Below the pieces are notes generated by a model. That model saw only the letters and a list, made by a program, of their open reading frames with translations. It did not search any database and had not been told where the DNA came from. DNA of 64,000 nt from Oceaniglobus roseus (lineage in GTDB: Bacteria > Pseudomonadota > Alphaproteobacteria > Rhodobacterales > Rhodobacteraceae), in assembly GCF_002869745.1 (NCBI RefSeq), contig NZ_PNOS01000001.1, positions 62,001-126,000 of the forward strand. Direction: 5' to 3'. Position numbers and translations under genes: made by a program. Below are positions 43,338-52,306 of this stretch, in pieces (positions within the stretch are counted from its first letter, which is position 1; each line of letters opens with the position of its first letter).

Positions 43338-44018
43338 GTGTCAGAGCAGAGCGAAAGCGAAGAGGGTGGCCCGTTCCGGCTGGTGCGCGAGAAGGTGCTG
43401 CACGAAGTGCGCCGCGCCATCGCGCTTGGCACGCTGGAACCCGGCGCGCGCCTGACCGAACGCGCCTTGTGCGAAACCTATGGCATCTCGCGCACCGCGG
43501 CGCGCGAGGTGATCCGCCAGCTCGACGCCGAGAAGCTGGGCGAGGTGGTGCCGCACCAGGGTCTGCGCATCGCCCGGCTGACCCCGAAGGCGGTGCGCGA
43601 GATCTACGAGATCCGGGCCGAGATGGAGGTGCTGATCACCCGCGCCTTCATCGCGCTGGCCACGGAAGAGGAGGTCGCCGTTCTGAAGGGCCTGGTCGAT
43701 GCCCTGAACGACGCGACGGCGCGCGGCGACATCGAGGCGCTGGTCGCCCATTCCAGCCGCTACGTGAGCCACATGTACGAAACCGCGGACATGCAGATCG
43801 CGGGCGAGCTGATGCAGCACCTGAACGCCCGCATCACGCTGGTCCGGGTGCTGGCCATGCGCGAGCCGGGCCAGATCAGTGCCGGGATCGGACAGCTGGA
43901 ACGGATCCGCGCCCGCATCGCCGCCCGCGATCCCGACGGGGCCGAGGCCGAGATCCGCAAGTACATGCGCACCGCCCTGGCCTCGGCCCTGCACCAGCTG
44001 GGCGGCGACCCGGCCTGA
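43338..44018 (+). CDS. GntR/FCD transcriptional regulator
   Basis: 226 residues: winged helix (LVREKVLHEVRRAIALGTLEPG, RTAAREVIRQLDAEKLGE) and an all-helical FCD domain with metal-binding histidines and aspartates around EIRAEMEV and SSRYVSHMYE. GTG at 43338 follows GGGAGGTGA. Located at the end of the importer/amidohydrolase operon, before a strong terminator. It probably represses both this operon and the divergent peptidase-amidase operon through the site at 36585-36599, responding to an imported acid or amino acid. Confidence 0.93.
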   Translation: MSEQSESEEGGPFRLVREKVLHEVRRAIALGTLEPGARLTERALCETYGISRTAAREVIRQLDAEKLGEVVPHQGLRIARLTPKAVREIYEIRAEMEVLITRAFIALATEEEVAVLKGLVDALNDATARGDIEALVAHSSRYVSHMYETADMQIAGELMQHLNARITLVRVLAMREPGQISAGIGQLERIRARIAARDPDGAEAEIRKYMRTALASALHQLGGDPA

Positions 44019-44078
44019 GCGGCCAGGCAGGTTGCGGGGATGCATCCCCGTGCGAACCATACATGACCCTGGATACCA

Positions 44079-44107
44079 AACGCCCCGGCCAATCAGGCCG
44101 GGGCGTT
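44079..44107. terminator. bidirectional hairpin terminator
   Basis: Perfect 12-base stem AACGCCCCGGCC / GGCCGGGGCGTT with a five-base loop AATCA. It separates the convergent GntR gene and the second importer operon. The T-run is minimal, but stem strength is very high. Confidence 0.75.
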
Positions 44108-44158
44108 CCGAGGTACCGGCCGGGCGGCCGATGAAGCCGCCCGGGTCGGGATGTCAGA

Positions 44159-45703
44159 TCAGCTGAACCACCACCGCTCGGCCAGGCGCGAGCCGTCGAG
44201 CTGGAAGTTGTTGCCGATGTTCTCGCCATGGGCCAGCGCGGTCGAGGCCGCGTCGACATAGTTGGCGTACATCGGGATGACGGTGCTGCCGCGGGTCGAC
44301 AGGATCTCCTGCATCTCGTGGTAGATCGCGCGGCGCTTGTCCGAATCCAGCTCCTTCCGGCCCGCGTAGAGCAGTTCCTGGAAGCGCGGATCGTCCCAGT
44401 GGCTTTCGTTCCATGGCACCCCGGCCTCGTAGGCGGTCGAGAACATCCAGTCCTCCGTCGCCCGGCCCGAGTAGTACGAGGCGCACCAGGGCTGCTTAAG
44501 CCAGACGTTCGACCAGTAGCCGTCCGCCGGCTCCTGCACCACGTTGATGTTGATGCCCGCGCCCTTGGCCGTCGCCTGGAACAGCTGCGCGGTGTCGACC
44601 GCGCCGTTGAACGCCGCGTCCGAGACGTGCAGATCGACGTTCAGCGAGTCCATGCCCGCCTGCTTCAGGTGGTACTTGGCCTTGTCGAGGTCGAGCTCGA
44701 TCTGCGGCAGGTCCTTGGCATAGTACTGGTTCGCCGGACCGATCGGATGGTCGTTGCCGACGGCACCGTGGCCCTGCAGCACCTTGTTCACCAGTTCCTG
44801 ACGGTCGACGGCATGCTTGAGCGCCAGCCGCACGTCGAGGTTGTCGAACGGCGCCACGTCGGACAGCATCGGCAGCGTGTAGTGCTGGTTGCCCGTCACC
44901 TCGAAGATCATCGTCTTCGGGTTCGCCTTCAGCAGCGGCTCGGTCTTGAAGTCGATCCGGTTCACCACGTCCACCTGTCCGGTCAGCAGTGCGCTCATCC
45001 GGGCGGAGGTGTCGTTGACGGCGATGATCTCGAGCTCGTCGAACCAGCCGGCGCGGCCGTCCTTGTAGTGGCTGTCGACCCGCTTGCCCACGAAGCGCAC
45101 GCCGGGATCGAGGTTCACGTTCATGTAGAGGCCGGTGCCGATGCCCTTGGCGATCGCCTCCTCGATCTGGCCCGCCGGGTACATCAGGATGTGGTAGTCG
45201 GACAGCAGGAACGGGAAGTCGGCGTTGCCGTCCTTCAGCACCATCTGCACCTGGTGATCCCCGAGCTTCTTCATCTCGGCGATGTTGGCGACGATCGGCT
45301 GGGCGGCGGATTTTGCGCCCTCGGCCACGTGCATGTTCAGCGATTCGATCACGTCATCGGCGCCGAAGGCCTTGCCGTTGTGGAAGGTCACGCCTTGGCG
45401 CAGGTTGAACGTCCAAGTCTTGGCGTCCGGCGTCGCTTCCCAGCTTTCCGCCAGTTCGCCCACCAGCTCGCCCGTGGCCGAAACCTCGGTCAGGCAGTCG
45501 AAGACCGCGCCCTGGGCGCAGTTGATCATGAAGGCGTCCGAGTGGGTGCGCCCGTCCCAGCTGTCCGAGGTGTTGGCGCCGTTGATTGCCATGCGGAGCT
45601 TCCCGCCCCGCTTGGCCTGGGCCATCAGCGGGAAGCCGGTGGCGGCGAGCACGCCGGCAGCGGCACCCGACCGGAGCAATCCGCGTCTTGAAATCCGTGT
45701 CAT
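44159..45703 (-). CDS. second peptide-type ABC importer, substrate-binding protein (Tat-exported)
   Basis: 514 residues, solute-binding family 5. ATG at 45703 with GGGAGATCAAG. The signal peptide has the twin-arginine motif SRRGLLR, so it is exported folded by Tat, unlike the Sec-type binding protein of the first importer. Features include NGANTSDSWDGRTHSDAFM, AESWEATPDAKTWTFNLRQG and VRLALKHAVDRQELV. It is the last gene of a four-gene minus-strand operon (two permeases, fused ATPase, binding protein), ended by the 44079-44107 hairpin. Ligand unknown. Confidence 0.95.
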   Translation of the reverse strand: MTRISRRGLLRSGAAAGVLAATGFPLMAQAKRGGKLRMAINGANTSDSWDGRTHSDAFMINCAQGAVFDCLTEVSATGELVGELAESWEATPDAKTWTFNLRQGVTFHNGKAFGADDVIESLNMHVAEGAKSAAQPIVANIAEMKKLGDHQVQMVLKDGNADFPFLLSDYHILMYPAGQIEEAIAKGIGTGLYMNVNLDPGVRFVGKRVDSHYKDGRAGWFDELEIIAVNDTSARMSALLTGQVDVVNRIDFKTEPLLKANPKTMIFEVTGNQHYTLPMLSDVAPFDNLDVRLALKHAVDRQELVNKVLQGHGAVGNDHPIGPANQYYAKDLPQIELDLDKAKYHLKQAGMDSLNVDLHVSDAAFNGAVDTAQLFQATAKGAGININVVQEPADGYWSNVWLKQPWCASYYSGRATEDWMFSTAYEAGVPWNESHWDDPRFQELLYAGRKELDSDKRRAIYHEMQEILSTRGSTVIPMYANYVDAASTALAHGENIGNNFQLDGSRLAERWWFS

Positions 45704-45777
45704 CTTGATCTCCCTGTCTTTTCTGTTCGTTGTCTCGGTCTTGTTGATTGCGCGCCCGGGCGGGCAGGCCCGGCGGC

Positions 45778-47436
45778 TTACATCTTGTCCACCGCCGCGT
45801 CGCCGATGTTGTCGGCCCCCCGTTCGGCCAGCAGGTTCGACAGCCAGTCGGGATCCATCTCGGGCACCGAACTCAGCAGCAGGTCGGTGTAGGGATGGTG
45901 CGGCGGCGCGAACATCTCGGCCTTGGCCCCCTGCTCCACCACGCGGCCGTCCTTCATCACCACCACCTCGTCCGCGATGGCGCGCACCGTGGCAAGGTCG
46001 TGGGTGATGAACATGTAGGACAGGCCAAGGTCGTCTTGAAGCCGGGCCAGCAGTTTCAGGATGCCTTCGGCGACAAGTTGATCGAGCGCGCTCGTCACCT
46101 CGTCGCAGATGATGAACTTCGGATCCGCCGCCAGCGCGCGGGCGATGCCGACGCGCTGCTTCTGGCCGCCCGACAGCTCGGAGGGCAGGCGGTGATAGAA
46201 CTTCTTCGGCTCCAGCTCGATCTCGCGCAGCAGCTCCTCGACCCGCGCCCGCTTCTTCGCGCCCCTGAGCCCGCCGTAGAACTGGACCGGGCGCCCGATG
46301 ATCTCGCCGATGGACTTCTTCGGGTTCAGCGCCGTGTCGGCCATCTGGTAGATCATCTGGATCTGGCGCAGCTGGTCCTTCGTCCGCTTGCGGTAGTCGG
46401 CGGGAAGCTCCTGCCCGTCGAAGGCGATGGTGCCCTGGCGCGGCGGCAGCAGGCCGGTGATGCAGCGCGCGGTCGTCGACTTGCCGCTGCCCGATTCGCC
46501 GACGACGGCCACGGTGCGGCCCGCATGGATGTCGAAGCTGACATTGTGCAGGACCGTGACCTTGCCGTAGGCGGCGGTCACGTTGCGGATGCTGACGACG
46601 GGTGTCGCCTTGGGATCGGCGGGCGGCTTTTCCGGACGCACGAAGCTGCGCACCGCCCAGAGTGATCTGGTGTAGTCCTCGGTCGGGGCGGACAGCATGG
46701 TGCGGGTGTCGGCCTCTTCCACCTCGTCGCCCTTCAGCAGCACCTTGATGCGGTCCGCCATCTGCGCGACCACGGCAAGGTCGTGGGTGATGTAGATGGC
46801 GGCGGTGTCGAACTCCTCGACGATGTTGCGGATCGCGGCCAGCACCTCGATCTGGGTCGTCACGTCCAGCGCGGTGGTCGGTTCGTCGAAGATGATGAGG
46901 TCGGGGCGGCAGGACATGGCCATGGCCGTCATCGCCCGCTGAAGCTGCCCGCCGGACACCTGGTGGGGATAGCGGAAGCCGATCTCGTCGGGGTTCGGCA
47001 GGCGCAGCTTGGCATAGAGCTTCATCGCGTCGGCTTCGGAGTCCGACTTGCTCATCACGTCGTGGGTGACGGGGCCTTCGGTGTGCTGGTCGATGATCTT
47101 GTGCGCGGGGTTGAAGCTGGCCGCGGCGGACTGGGCGACATAGGCGATGCGCTTGCCGAGAAGGCCGCGCTTGGTGTCGGCGGAGGCATCGACCAGCTCG
47201 ATCCCGTCGAAGTTCACCGAGCCGTCCGAGATGCGGCAGCCGTCGCGGGTGAAGCCCATGGCGGCGAGGCCCACGGTCGACTTGCCCGCGCCGGATTCGC
47301 CGATCAGGCCCAGCACCTCGCCCCTGTGCAGGTCGAGGTCGATGCCGTTGACGATCGGCATCCAGGTCTCGTCGCTGCGGCCCTCGATCTTCAGGCCGCG
47401 GATGGTGAGAAGCTTGGGTTTGGCGGAGGTGGTCAT
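45778..47436 (-). CDS. second peptide-type ABC importer, fused double ATPase
   Basis: 552 residues holding both ATPase halves in one chain: N-half Walker A GESGAGKST, signature VSGGQLQRA, Walker B LIIFDEPTTALD; C-half Walker A GESGSGKST, signature LSGGQKQRV, Walker B FIICDEVTSALD. In the C-half the usual Glu-Pro after Asp is Glu-Val, and the Q-loop reads IYQMADTALNP, minor departures. This DppD-DppF fusion contrasts with the two separate ATPases of the first importer. The ATG at 47436 lies downstream of a cluster of hairpins. Confidence 0.95.
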   Translation of the reverse strand: MTTSAKPKLLTIRGLKIEGRSDETWMPIVNGIDLDLHRGEVLGLIGESGAGKSTVGLAAMGFTRDGCRISDGSVNFDGIELVDASADTKRGLLGKRIAYVAQSAAASFNPAHKIIDQHTEGPVTHDVMSKSDSEADAMKLYAKLRLPNPDEIGFRYPHQVSGGQLQRAMTAMAMSCRPDLIIFDEPTTALDVTTQIEVLAAIRNIVEEFDTAAIYITHDLAVVAQMADRIKVLLKGDEVEEADTRTMLSAPTEDYTRSLWAVRSFVRPEKPPADPKATPVVSIRNVTAAYGKVTVLHNVSFDIHAGRTVAVVGESGSGKSTTARCITGLLPPRQGTIAFDGQELPADYRKRTKDQLRQIQMIYQMADTALNPKKSIGEIIGRPVQFYGGLRGAKKRARVEELLREIELEPKKFYHRLPSELSGGQKQRVGIARALAADPKFIICDEVTSALDQLVAEGILKLLARLQDDLGLSYMFITHDLATVRAIADEVVVMKDGRVVEQGAKAEMFAPPHHPYTDLLLSSVPEMDPDWLSNLLAERGADNIGDAAVDKM

Positions 47437-47478
47437 TGAGAAGACCTCTGGACATCGGCGCCACGGCGGAGGTGCGCG

Positions 47479-47557
47479 GCCCGGCGTTTACGCCGGGCAT
47501 CCCCCGACCGCCCCCACGGGCGGGGGATACTCCCCCGCCCGCGGCCGGGGGATGCCC
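47479..47557 (-). other. cluster of strong nested hairpins inside an importer operon
   Basis: First hairpin GCCCGGCG (47479-47486), loop TTTA, CGCCGGGC (47491-47498). An outer pair GGGCATCCCCCG (47495-47506) and CGGGGGATGCCC (47546-47557) encloses an inner pair CGGGCGGGGGA (47517-47527) and TCCCCCGCCCG (47531-47541). The arms are perfect. It lies between the permease and ATPase genes and probably sets their relative mRNA levels, or is a REP-like repeat. Confidence 0.7.
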
Positions 47558-47599
47558 TCATTTCAGAGCGGGACGCTTGTTCAGAGCGGAGTGCAGAGG

Positions 47600-48766
47600 T
47601 CATTCCTTCAGCCCCGACGACTTGTGCAGCATCCAGTCCACGACGAAGTTCACCGCCACCGTCAGCAGCGCGATGGCCCCCGCCGCCATCAGCGGCAACG
47701 CGGCGGTCAGCGGCGAGAAGGCGGCGAAGTTGATGAACTGCGACAGGTCGCGCACCATGGTCCCCCAGTCGGCGAGCGGCGGCTGGATCCCGACGCCGAG
47801 GAAGGAGAGCGAGGCGATGGTCAGGAACACGAAGCAGAAGCGCAGCCCGAACTCGGCCAGCAGCGGCGCGGTGGCGTTCGGCAGGATCTCCTTGAAGATC
47901 AGGTAGCCGAGCCCCTCTCCCCGCAGCTTCGCCGCCTCGATGTAGTCCATGACGACGATGTTCGACCCCACCGCGCGGGCCAGGCGATAGACCCGGGTGG
48001 AATCGATCACCGCGATGATGATGACCATGTAGACGGTCAGGAGCTCCTTGTGCGACCCCGCCCAGGCGGACGCAATGGTCATCAGCAGCAGCGCGAAGAT
48101 AAGCGACGGAATCGCCATCAGCACGTCGACGATCCGGCTGAGCAGGTTGTCGAGCCAGCCGCCCAGAGTGGCGGCGAGAAACCCCATGGAGCCGCCCAGC
48201 AGGAAGGCCAGCAGGGTGGTGGCGAAGGCGATGCCCACCGTGTTCTGCGCGCCGTAGATCAGGCGGGACAGCAGATCGCGCCCGATCTGGTCGGTGCCGA
48301 GCGGGAAGGCCGGATCGCCCCCGACCGCCGGATCGCCGCCGGGCAGGACGTTCACCGTACCGAAGACCTCGGCCTGGCCATGGGGCGCGATGAGGCCCGC
48401 GAAGATGGCGAGGATGGCGTAGATCAGGATCGTGAGGATCCCGAAGCTCGCCGTCAGCGGCATGGCGCGGAACAGCTTGCGGGTGCTGTCGGGCCCGACG
48501 TGGCGACCGAGCAGGCGGAACAGGAATGCGGCGACGGCGGCAATGATGAAGCCCTGCACCGCCCAGCGGAAGAACACCGCGGTCTCCACGAGGAAATAGG
48601 TGTAGATCCCGGCCACCACCGCAACCAGCGCGACGGCATAGCCGAAGGCGGTGGACAGGTCCATGTCGCGGAAGGTGGCGTTGCCCGTGGTCCGCCCCGC
48701 CGCCCGGAACACCCAGCCGAGCGCGACAAGTGCGACGATGCCGCCGATGATCCAGAGCAGGGTCAT
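47600..48766 (-). CDS. second peptide-type ABC importer, permease (DppC-type) with extra N-terminal helices
   Basis: 388 residues, about 80 longer than a usual DppC. Residues 1-90 add three predicted membrane helices (LLWIIGGIVALVALGW, GYAVALVAVVAGIY, GFIIAAVAAFLF) before the normal start near FGILTILIYAI. The core has GTDQIGRDLLSRLIYGAQ and the EAA loop DYIEAAKLRGEGLGYLIFKE. ATG at 48766 overlaps the upstream permease stop (ATGA). Confidence 0.93.
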   Translation of the reverse strand: MTLLWIIGGIVALVALGWVFRAAGRTTGNATFRDMDLSTAFGYAVALVAVVAGIYTYFLVETAVFFRWAVQGFIIAAVAAFLFRLLGRHVGPDSTRKLFRAMPLTASFGILTILIYAILAIFAGLIAPHGQAEVFGTVNVLPGGDPAVGGDPAFPLGTDQIGRDLLSRLIYGAQNTVGIAFATTLLAFLLGGSMGFLAATLGGWLDNLLSRIVDVLMAIPSLIFALLLMTIASAWAGSHKELLTVYMVIIIAVIDSTRVYRLARAVGSNIVVMDYIEAAKLRGEGLGYLIFKEILPNATAPLLAEFGLRFCFVFLTIASLSFLGVGIQPPLADWGTMVRDLSQFINFAAFSPLTAALPLMAAGAIALLTVAVNFVVDWMLHKSSGLKE

Positions 48767-49761
48767 TTCGGATGCCTCAGCCGCGGGTTGCTGACGATGG
48801 ACAGGATGTCGGCCAGGAGGTTCAGCAGGATGTAGGCGGCCGCAAAGATCAGGCAGCAGGCCTGCACCATCGGGATGTCGCGGATCTTCACCGAATCGAC
48901 GAAAAGCTGGCCGATGCCCGGATAGACGAACACCACCTCGACCACGACGACCCCGGTGATGAGATAGGCGAGGTTCAGGGCGATCACGTTGATGATCGGC
49001 GCCAGCGCGTTCGGCAGCGCGTGGCGCACGATGACGCGCATCGGCGACAGGCCCTTCAGCCGCGCCATCTCGATGTAGGGAGACGCGAGGAGGTTGATGA
49101 TCGCCGCCCGGGTCATCCGCATCATGTGCGCGGTGACGACGAGGGTCAGCGTCAACGCCGGCAGCAGCGTCTTCTCCAGCCGCTCGCCGAAGCCCATCCC
49201 GGCATAGATGTTGCTGAGCGACGGCAGCCAGGGGTTCAGCACCGCGAGGAACAGGATCAGGATGTAGGCGAGGAAGAACTCGGGGGACGAGATCGAGGTG
49301 AGCGTGGTGATGTTGGCCAGCTTGTCGAAGACCGAGTTGCGATAGAGCGCGGCGAGGATGCCGAGGGTCAGCGACAGCGGCACGGCGATGGCGGCGGTCA
49401 CGCCGGCGAGGAACATGGTGTTGGCGAAGCGTGGCGCGATCTGGCTGGTGACGGAGGCAAGCTCGCTGACCGTGCCGGAGCCGACGAAATTGGCGAAGTT
49501 GGCCTGGGCGAAGCTGGTGCCGAGGTCGCCCTGCAGCGCGTCGCCCAGCCATTCGAGATACCGCTGCACCGGCGGCTGGTCGAGCCCGAGGTCGCGGCGA
49601 ATCGCGTTCACCGCTTCTTCGGTCGCCCCCTGCCCCAGGATCGCCTGGGCGAAGTCGCCGGGCAGCAGGTTCACGGCCGTGAAGATGACGATGGAGACCA
49701 CGAACAGGGTCAAGAGGCCCAGAGCCAGACGTTGCAGGACGATGCGCGTCACGCTCCCCAA
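48763..49761 (-). CDS. second peptide-type ABC importer, permease (DppB-type)
   Basis: 332 residues, six helices with the EAA loop (PYIEMARLKGLSPMRVIVRH). The start is unusual: TTG at 49761 has AAGGAAGGGAG at good spacing, whereas a GTG three codons later (49752) has its purine run too close. First gene of the operon; its promoter should lie in the 103-base gap upstream, where no clear boxes were found. Confidence 0.92.
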   Translation of the reverse strand: MGSVTRIVLQRLALGLLTLFVVSIVIFTAVNLLPGDFAQAILGQGATEEAVNAIRRDLGLDQPPVQRYLEWLGDALQGDLGTSFAQANFANFVGSGTVSELASVTSQIAPRFANTMFLAGVTAAIAVPLSLTLGILAALYRNSVFDKLANITTLTSISSPEFFLAYILILFLAVLNPWLPSLSNIYAGMGFGERLEKTLLPALTLTLVVTAHMMRMTRAAIINLLASPYIEMARLKGLSPMRVIVRHALPNALAPIINVIALNLAYLITGVVVVEVVFVYPGIGQLFVDSVKIRDIPMVQACCLIFAAAYILLNLLADILSIVSNPRLRHPK

Positions 49762-49864
49762 ACCGGTCTCCCTTCCTTGTTATTGACTGGCAGGTTAATG
49801 ATAGCGGTACCACCCTGTAAACCGTCCAGACGCTTGCCCTCGCAAGATTTTCCCCGGAACGCGC

Positions 49865-50836
49865 CTAACTGCCTCTCAGATGATCCATCGTCTGCACCAG
49901 CGCACGGCTGATCCCCGGCTCGGACAGCGCATGGCCCGCCCGCGGCACCATGACCATTTGCGAGCCCGGCCAGGCCCGGTGCAGCGTCCAGGCGGCGGCG
50001 GGCGGGCAGATCATGTCGTAGCGGCCCTGCACGATGGTGCCGGGCACATCCCTCAGCCGGCCGATGTTCTGCAGGATCTGGCCGTCGCGTTCGAGAAATC
50101 CCGCGTTGATGAAATAGTGGTTCTCGAGCCGGGCGAAGGCGCGGGCGTATTCCGCCGGGCTTTCGCCGCCGGGGCCGTCGTTCTCGATGCTGGCCAGGGT
50201 GTTTTCCCAGCTGGCCCAGGCGCGGGCGTGGCGCGTCTCCTGCATGATGTCGCCCGAGAACAGCCGCCGGTGATAGGCCTCGACCAGGTTCCCCTGTTCG
50301 TCTTCGGGAATCATGTCGGTGAACCGCTTCCAGACCTCGGGCCAGAACTTGCCCGCGCCGCCGCCATAGAACCAGTCGAGCTCGGCGGCGGTCATCAGGA
50401 AGACTCCGCGCAGCACCAGGTGGCGCACGCGATCGGGATGCGTCTCGCCGTAGATCAGGGCCAGCGTCGCGCCCCAGCTGCCGCCGAAGACGATCCACTG
50501 CTCTACGCCCAGGCTCTGCCGGATCCGCTCGATATCCGCGACGAGGTGCCAGGTGGTGTTCGCCTCGACGCTGGCATGGGGGCGGGAACGGCCGCAGCCG
50601 CGCTGGTCGAACAGCACGATGCGATAGACGGAAGGGTCGAAATAGCGGCGCATGGAGGGCGAACATCCACCGCCGGGCCCGCCGTGCAGCACGATCACCG
50701 GGATGCCGTCGGGCCTGCCGCACTGCTCGACATAGATCCGGTGGCCGTCGCCCACGTCGAGCATCCGCTGGTCGAACGGATCGATGGGGGGATACAGATA
50801 GTGGGCTGCGCCCTTTTGACCTGAAATCTTGTTCAT
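49865..50836 (-). CDS. pip: proline iminopeptidase
   Basis: 323 residues, cytoplasmic S33 peptidase releasing N-terminal proline. The start is LYPPIDPFDQRMLDVGDGH; nucleophile GGSWGAT, aspartate in GRYDMICPP and histidine in RAGHALSEPG complete the triad. This is the canonical stand-alone form and is clearly related to the N-terminal half of the fused peptidase at 33737-36484. ATG at 50836. It sits at the upstream side of the second peptide importer, in keeping with peptide use. Confidence 0.96.
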   Translation of the reverse strand: MNKISGQKGAAHYLYPPIDPFDQRMLDVGDGHRIYVEQCGRPDGIPVIVLHGGPGGGCSPSMRRYFDPSVYRIVLFDQRGCGRSRPHASVEANTTWHLVADIERIRQSLGVEQWIVFGGSWGATLALIYGETHPDRVRHLVLRGVFLMTAAELDWFYGGGAGKFWPEVWKRFTDMIPEDEQGNLVEAYHRRLFSGDIMQETRHARAWASWENTLASIENDGPGGESPAEYARAFARLENHYFINAGFLERDGQILQNIGRLRDVPGTIVQGRYDMICPPAAAWTLHRAWPGSQMVMVPRAGHALSEPGISRALVQTMDHLRGS

Positions 50837-50841
50837 GCCCG

Positions 50842-50854
50842 ATCTATATTAGAT
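50842..50854. promoter_or_regulatory. short AT-rich dyad between pip and ubiG
   Basis: ATCTA-TAT-TAGAT is a perfect inverted repeat in the 68-base divergent gap. In such GC-rich DNA it is likely part of the back-to-back promoters or an operator. No assignment to a regulator. Confidence 0.35.
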
Positions 50855-50904
50855 GAAAAGGCATCCTGCTACGCCGATCCACTGAACTCCAAGGATATTC
50901 TGCC

Positions 50905-51669
50905 ATGACCGCTCCCGCCCCGACCGCATCGGCGACCTCGACCATCGACACCGCCGAGGTCGCCAAGTTCGAGGCGATGGCGGCCGAGTGGTGGGATCCC
51001 GAGGGCAAGTTCAAGCCGCTGCACATGCTCAATCCCTGCCGGCTGGACTACATCACCCGGCAGATCGCGGCGGAGTTCGACCGCGACCTTGCGGCGCCCC
51101 GCCCGTTCGAGGGGCTCCGGATCCTCGACATCGGCTGCGGCGGCGGGCTCCTGTCCGAACCCATGGCGCGGCTCGGGGCAGACGTGGTCGGCGCCGACGC
51201 GGCCGCGCGCAACATCCCCGTGGCCGAGGTGCACGCGCGCCAGTCCGGCCTGACCATCGACTATCGCCACACCACGGCCGAGGCGCTGGCCCAGGCGGGC
51301 GAGCAATTCGATGCGGTACTGAACATGGAGGTGGTCGAACACGTCGCCGATCCCTTGGCCTACCTGACGGCCTGCCGCGAATTGTTGAATCCGGGCGGCG
51401 TCATGGTCTGCTCGACCTTGAACCGCAACCCGAAGAGCTTCGTGCAGGCCATCGTCGGCGCGGAATGGGTGATGCGCTGGCTGCCGAAAGGCACCCACGA
51501 CTGGCGCAAGTTCATCACCCCGGACGAGCTGTTCGACCTGCTGCACAAGGCCGGGCTGGAGCCGGTCGACCGCACCGGCTTCGTCTTCAACCCGGTCCGC
51601 TGGGATTGGAGCCTCTCGGACCGCGACCTCAGCTGCAACTACGTCACGACGAGCCTGAAGCCGCGGTGA
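50905..51669 (+). CDS. ubiG: ubiquinone biosynthesis O-methyltransferase UbiG
   Basis: 254 residues. SAM site [20 protein letters not shown] at about residue 72, preceded by the family segment [20 protein letters not shown] and followed by [11 protein letters not shown] and [10 protein letters not shown]. It carries out both O-methylations in ubiquinone synthesis. ATG at 50905. Transcribed away from pip. Confidence 0.97.
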   Translation: MTAPAPTASATSTIDTAEVAKFEAMAAEWWDPEGKFKPLHMLNPCRLDYITRQIAAEFDRDLAAPRPFEGLRILDIGCGGGLLSEPMARLGADVVGADAAARNIPVAEVHARQSGLTIDYRHTTAEALAQAGEQFDAVLNMEVVEHVADPLAYLTACRELLNPGGVMVCSTLNRNPKSFVQAIVGAEWVMRWLPKGTHDWRKFITPDELFDLLHKAGLEPVDRTGFVFNPVRWDWSLSDRDLSCNYVTTSLKPR

Positions 51670-51767
51670 TCCAGGCCGCACTTTGCGAGAAAGATCCCGC
51701 AAGTCTCACTTTACGTTCTGAAGACCACCCGTGCACACGACTCCGCAGATACGCTCCCGTCCTTCTC

Positions 51768-51821
51768 ATCTTTGCTTCTTAAATATCCCCGCCGGAGGCA
51801 TCAAATCGCCGCGCAGCGGCT
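51768..51821. repeat. intergenic Rhodobacterales-type motif and small hairpin
   Basis: CATCTTTGCTTCTTAAATAT is followed directly by CCCCGCCGGAGGC, an AT-rich run next to a GC-rich dyad. From general familiarity this pattern recurs after genes in Rhodobacterales genomes. A further hairpin GCCGC-GCA-GCGGC follows at 51809-51821. Both lie in the 160-base gap between convergent ubiG and the MarR gene and probably serve as transcription ends. Confidence 0.4.
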
Positions 51822-51829
51822 CCCGCGCC

Positions 51830-52306
51830 CTACACCTGGTCCAGCCGCCCGCGCACCTCGCGCAACAGGGGGAGCGCGGCGCGGACCTGATCGCGGCCCA
51901 TGCCCTCGATCATCTCCTGAAGCACCGGCAGCAGCGCCGACAGCGCGTGATCGCGGGCGGCGCGGCCGGCGGGGCTGATGCTGACGATCTTGCGACGCGC
52001 GTCGTCCCAGTCGGGGCGGATGTGGACGAGTCCGGAGCGGTCGAGCTTGGCGAGCGTGTTGGTCATCGCGCCGCGGGTCACGTTGAAGGTCTCGGCGAGT
52101 TGCGCCGGGCTGCGGTCGCGGGAGGTGTGGGCGAGGTGGTTCAGGACCGAGAAATGGCTCAGCTCCATGCCCTTCGGGAGGGCGCGGGACAGGCGGCCGC
52201 GGGCCAGCTGTCCGGCCATGAAGATTTCCGAGAACAGGGCGATGGCCAGCGGATCGCCCGCCGCCTCGCCCGTCCGGTCGCTGCGCTGCTCCGCCTCAGG
52301 CGGCAA
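51830..52306 (-). CDS. MarR-family transcriptional regulator
   Basis: 158 residues with the MarR winged helix: SHFSVLNHLAHT, PAQLAETFNVTRGAMTNTLAKLDRSGLVH, and the DDARRKIVSISPAG wing. TTG at 52306 is the only plausible start before the conserved part and overlaps the end of grxC by 11 bases; the ribosome site is weak, so low or coupled translation is likely. The target is unknown, possibly its own grxC operon. Confidence 0.88.
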   Translation of the reverse strand: MPPEAEQRSDRTGEAAGDPLAIALFSEIFMAGQLARGRLSRALPKGMELSHFSVLNHLAHTSRDRSPAQLAETFNVTRGAMTNTLAKLDRSGLVHIRPDWDDARRKIVSISPAGRAARDHALSALLPVLQEMIEGMGRDQVRAALPLLREVRGRLDQV

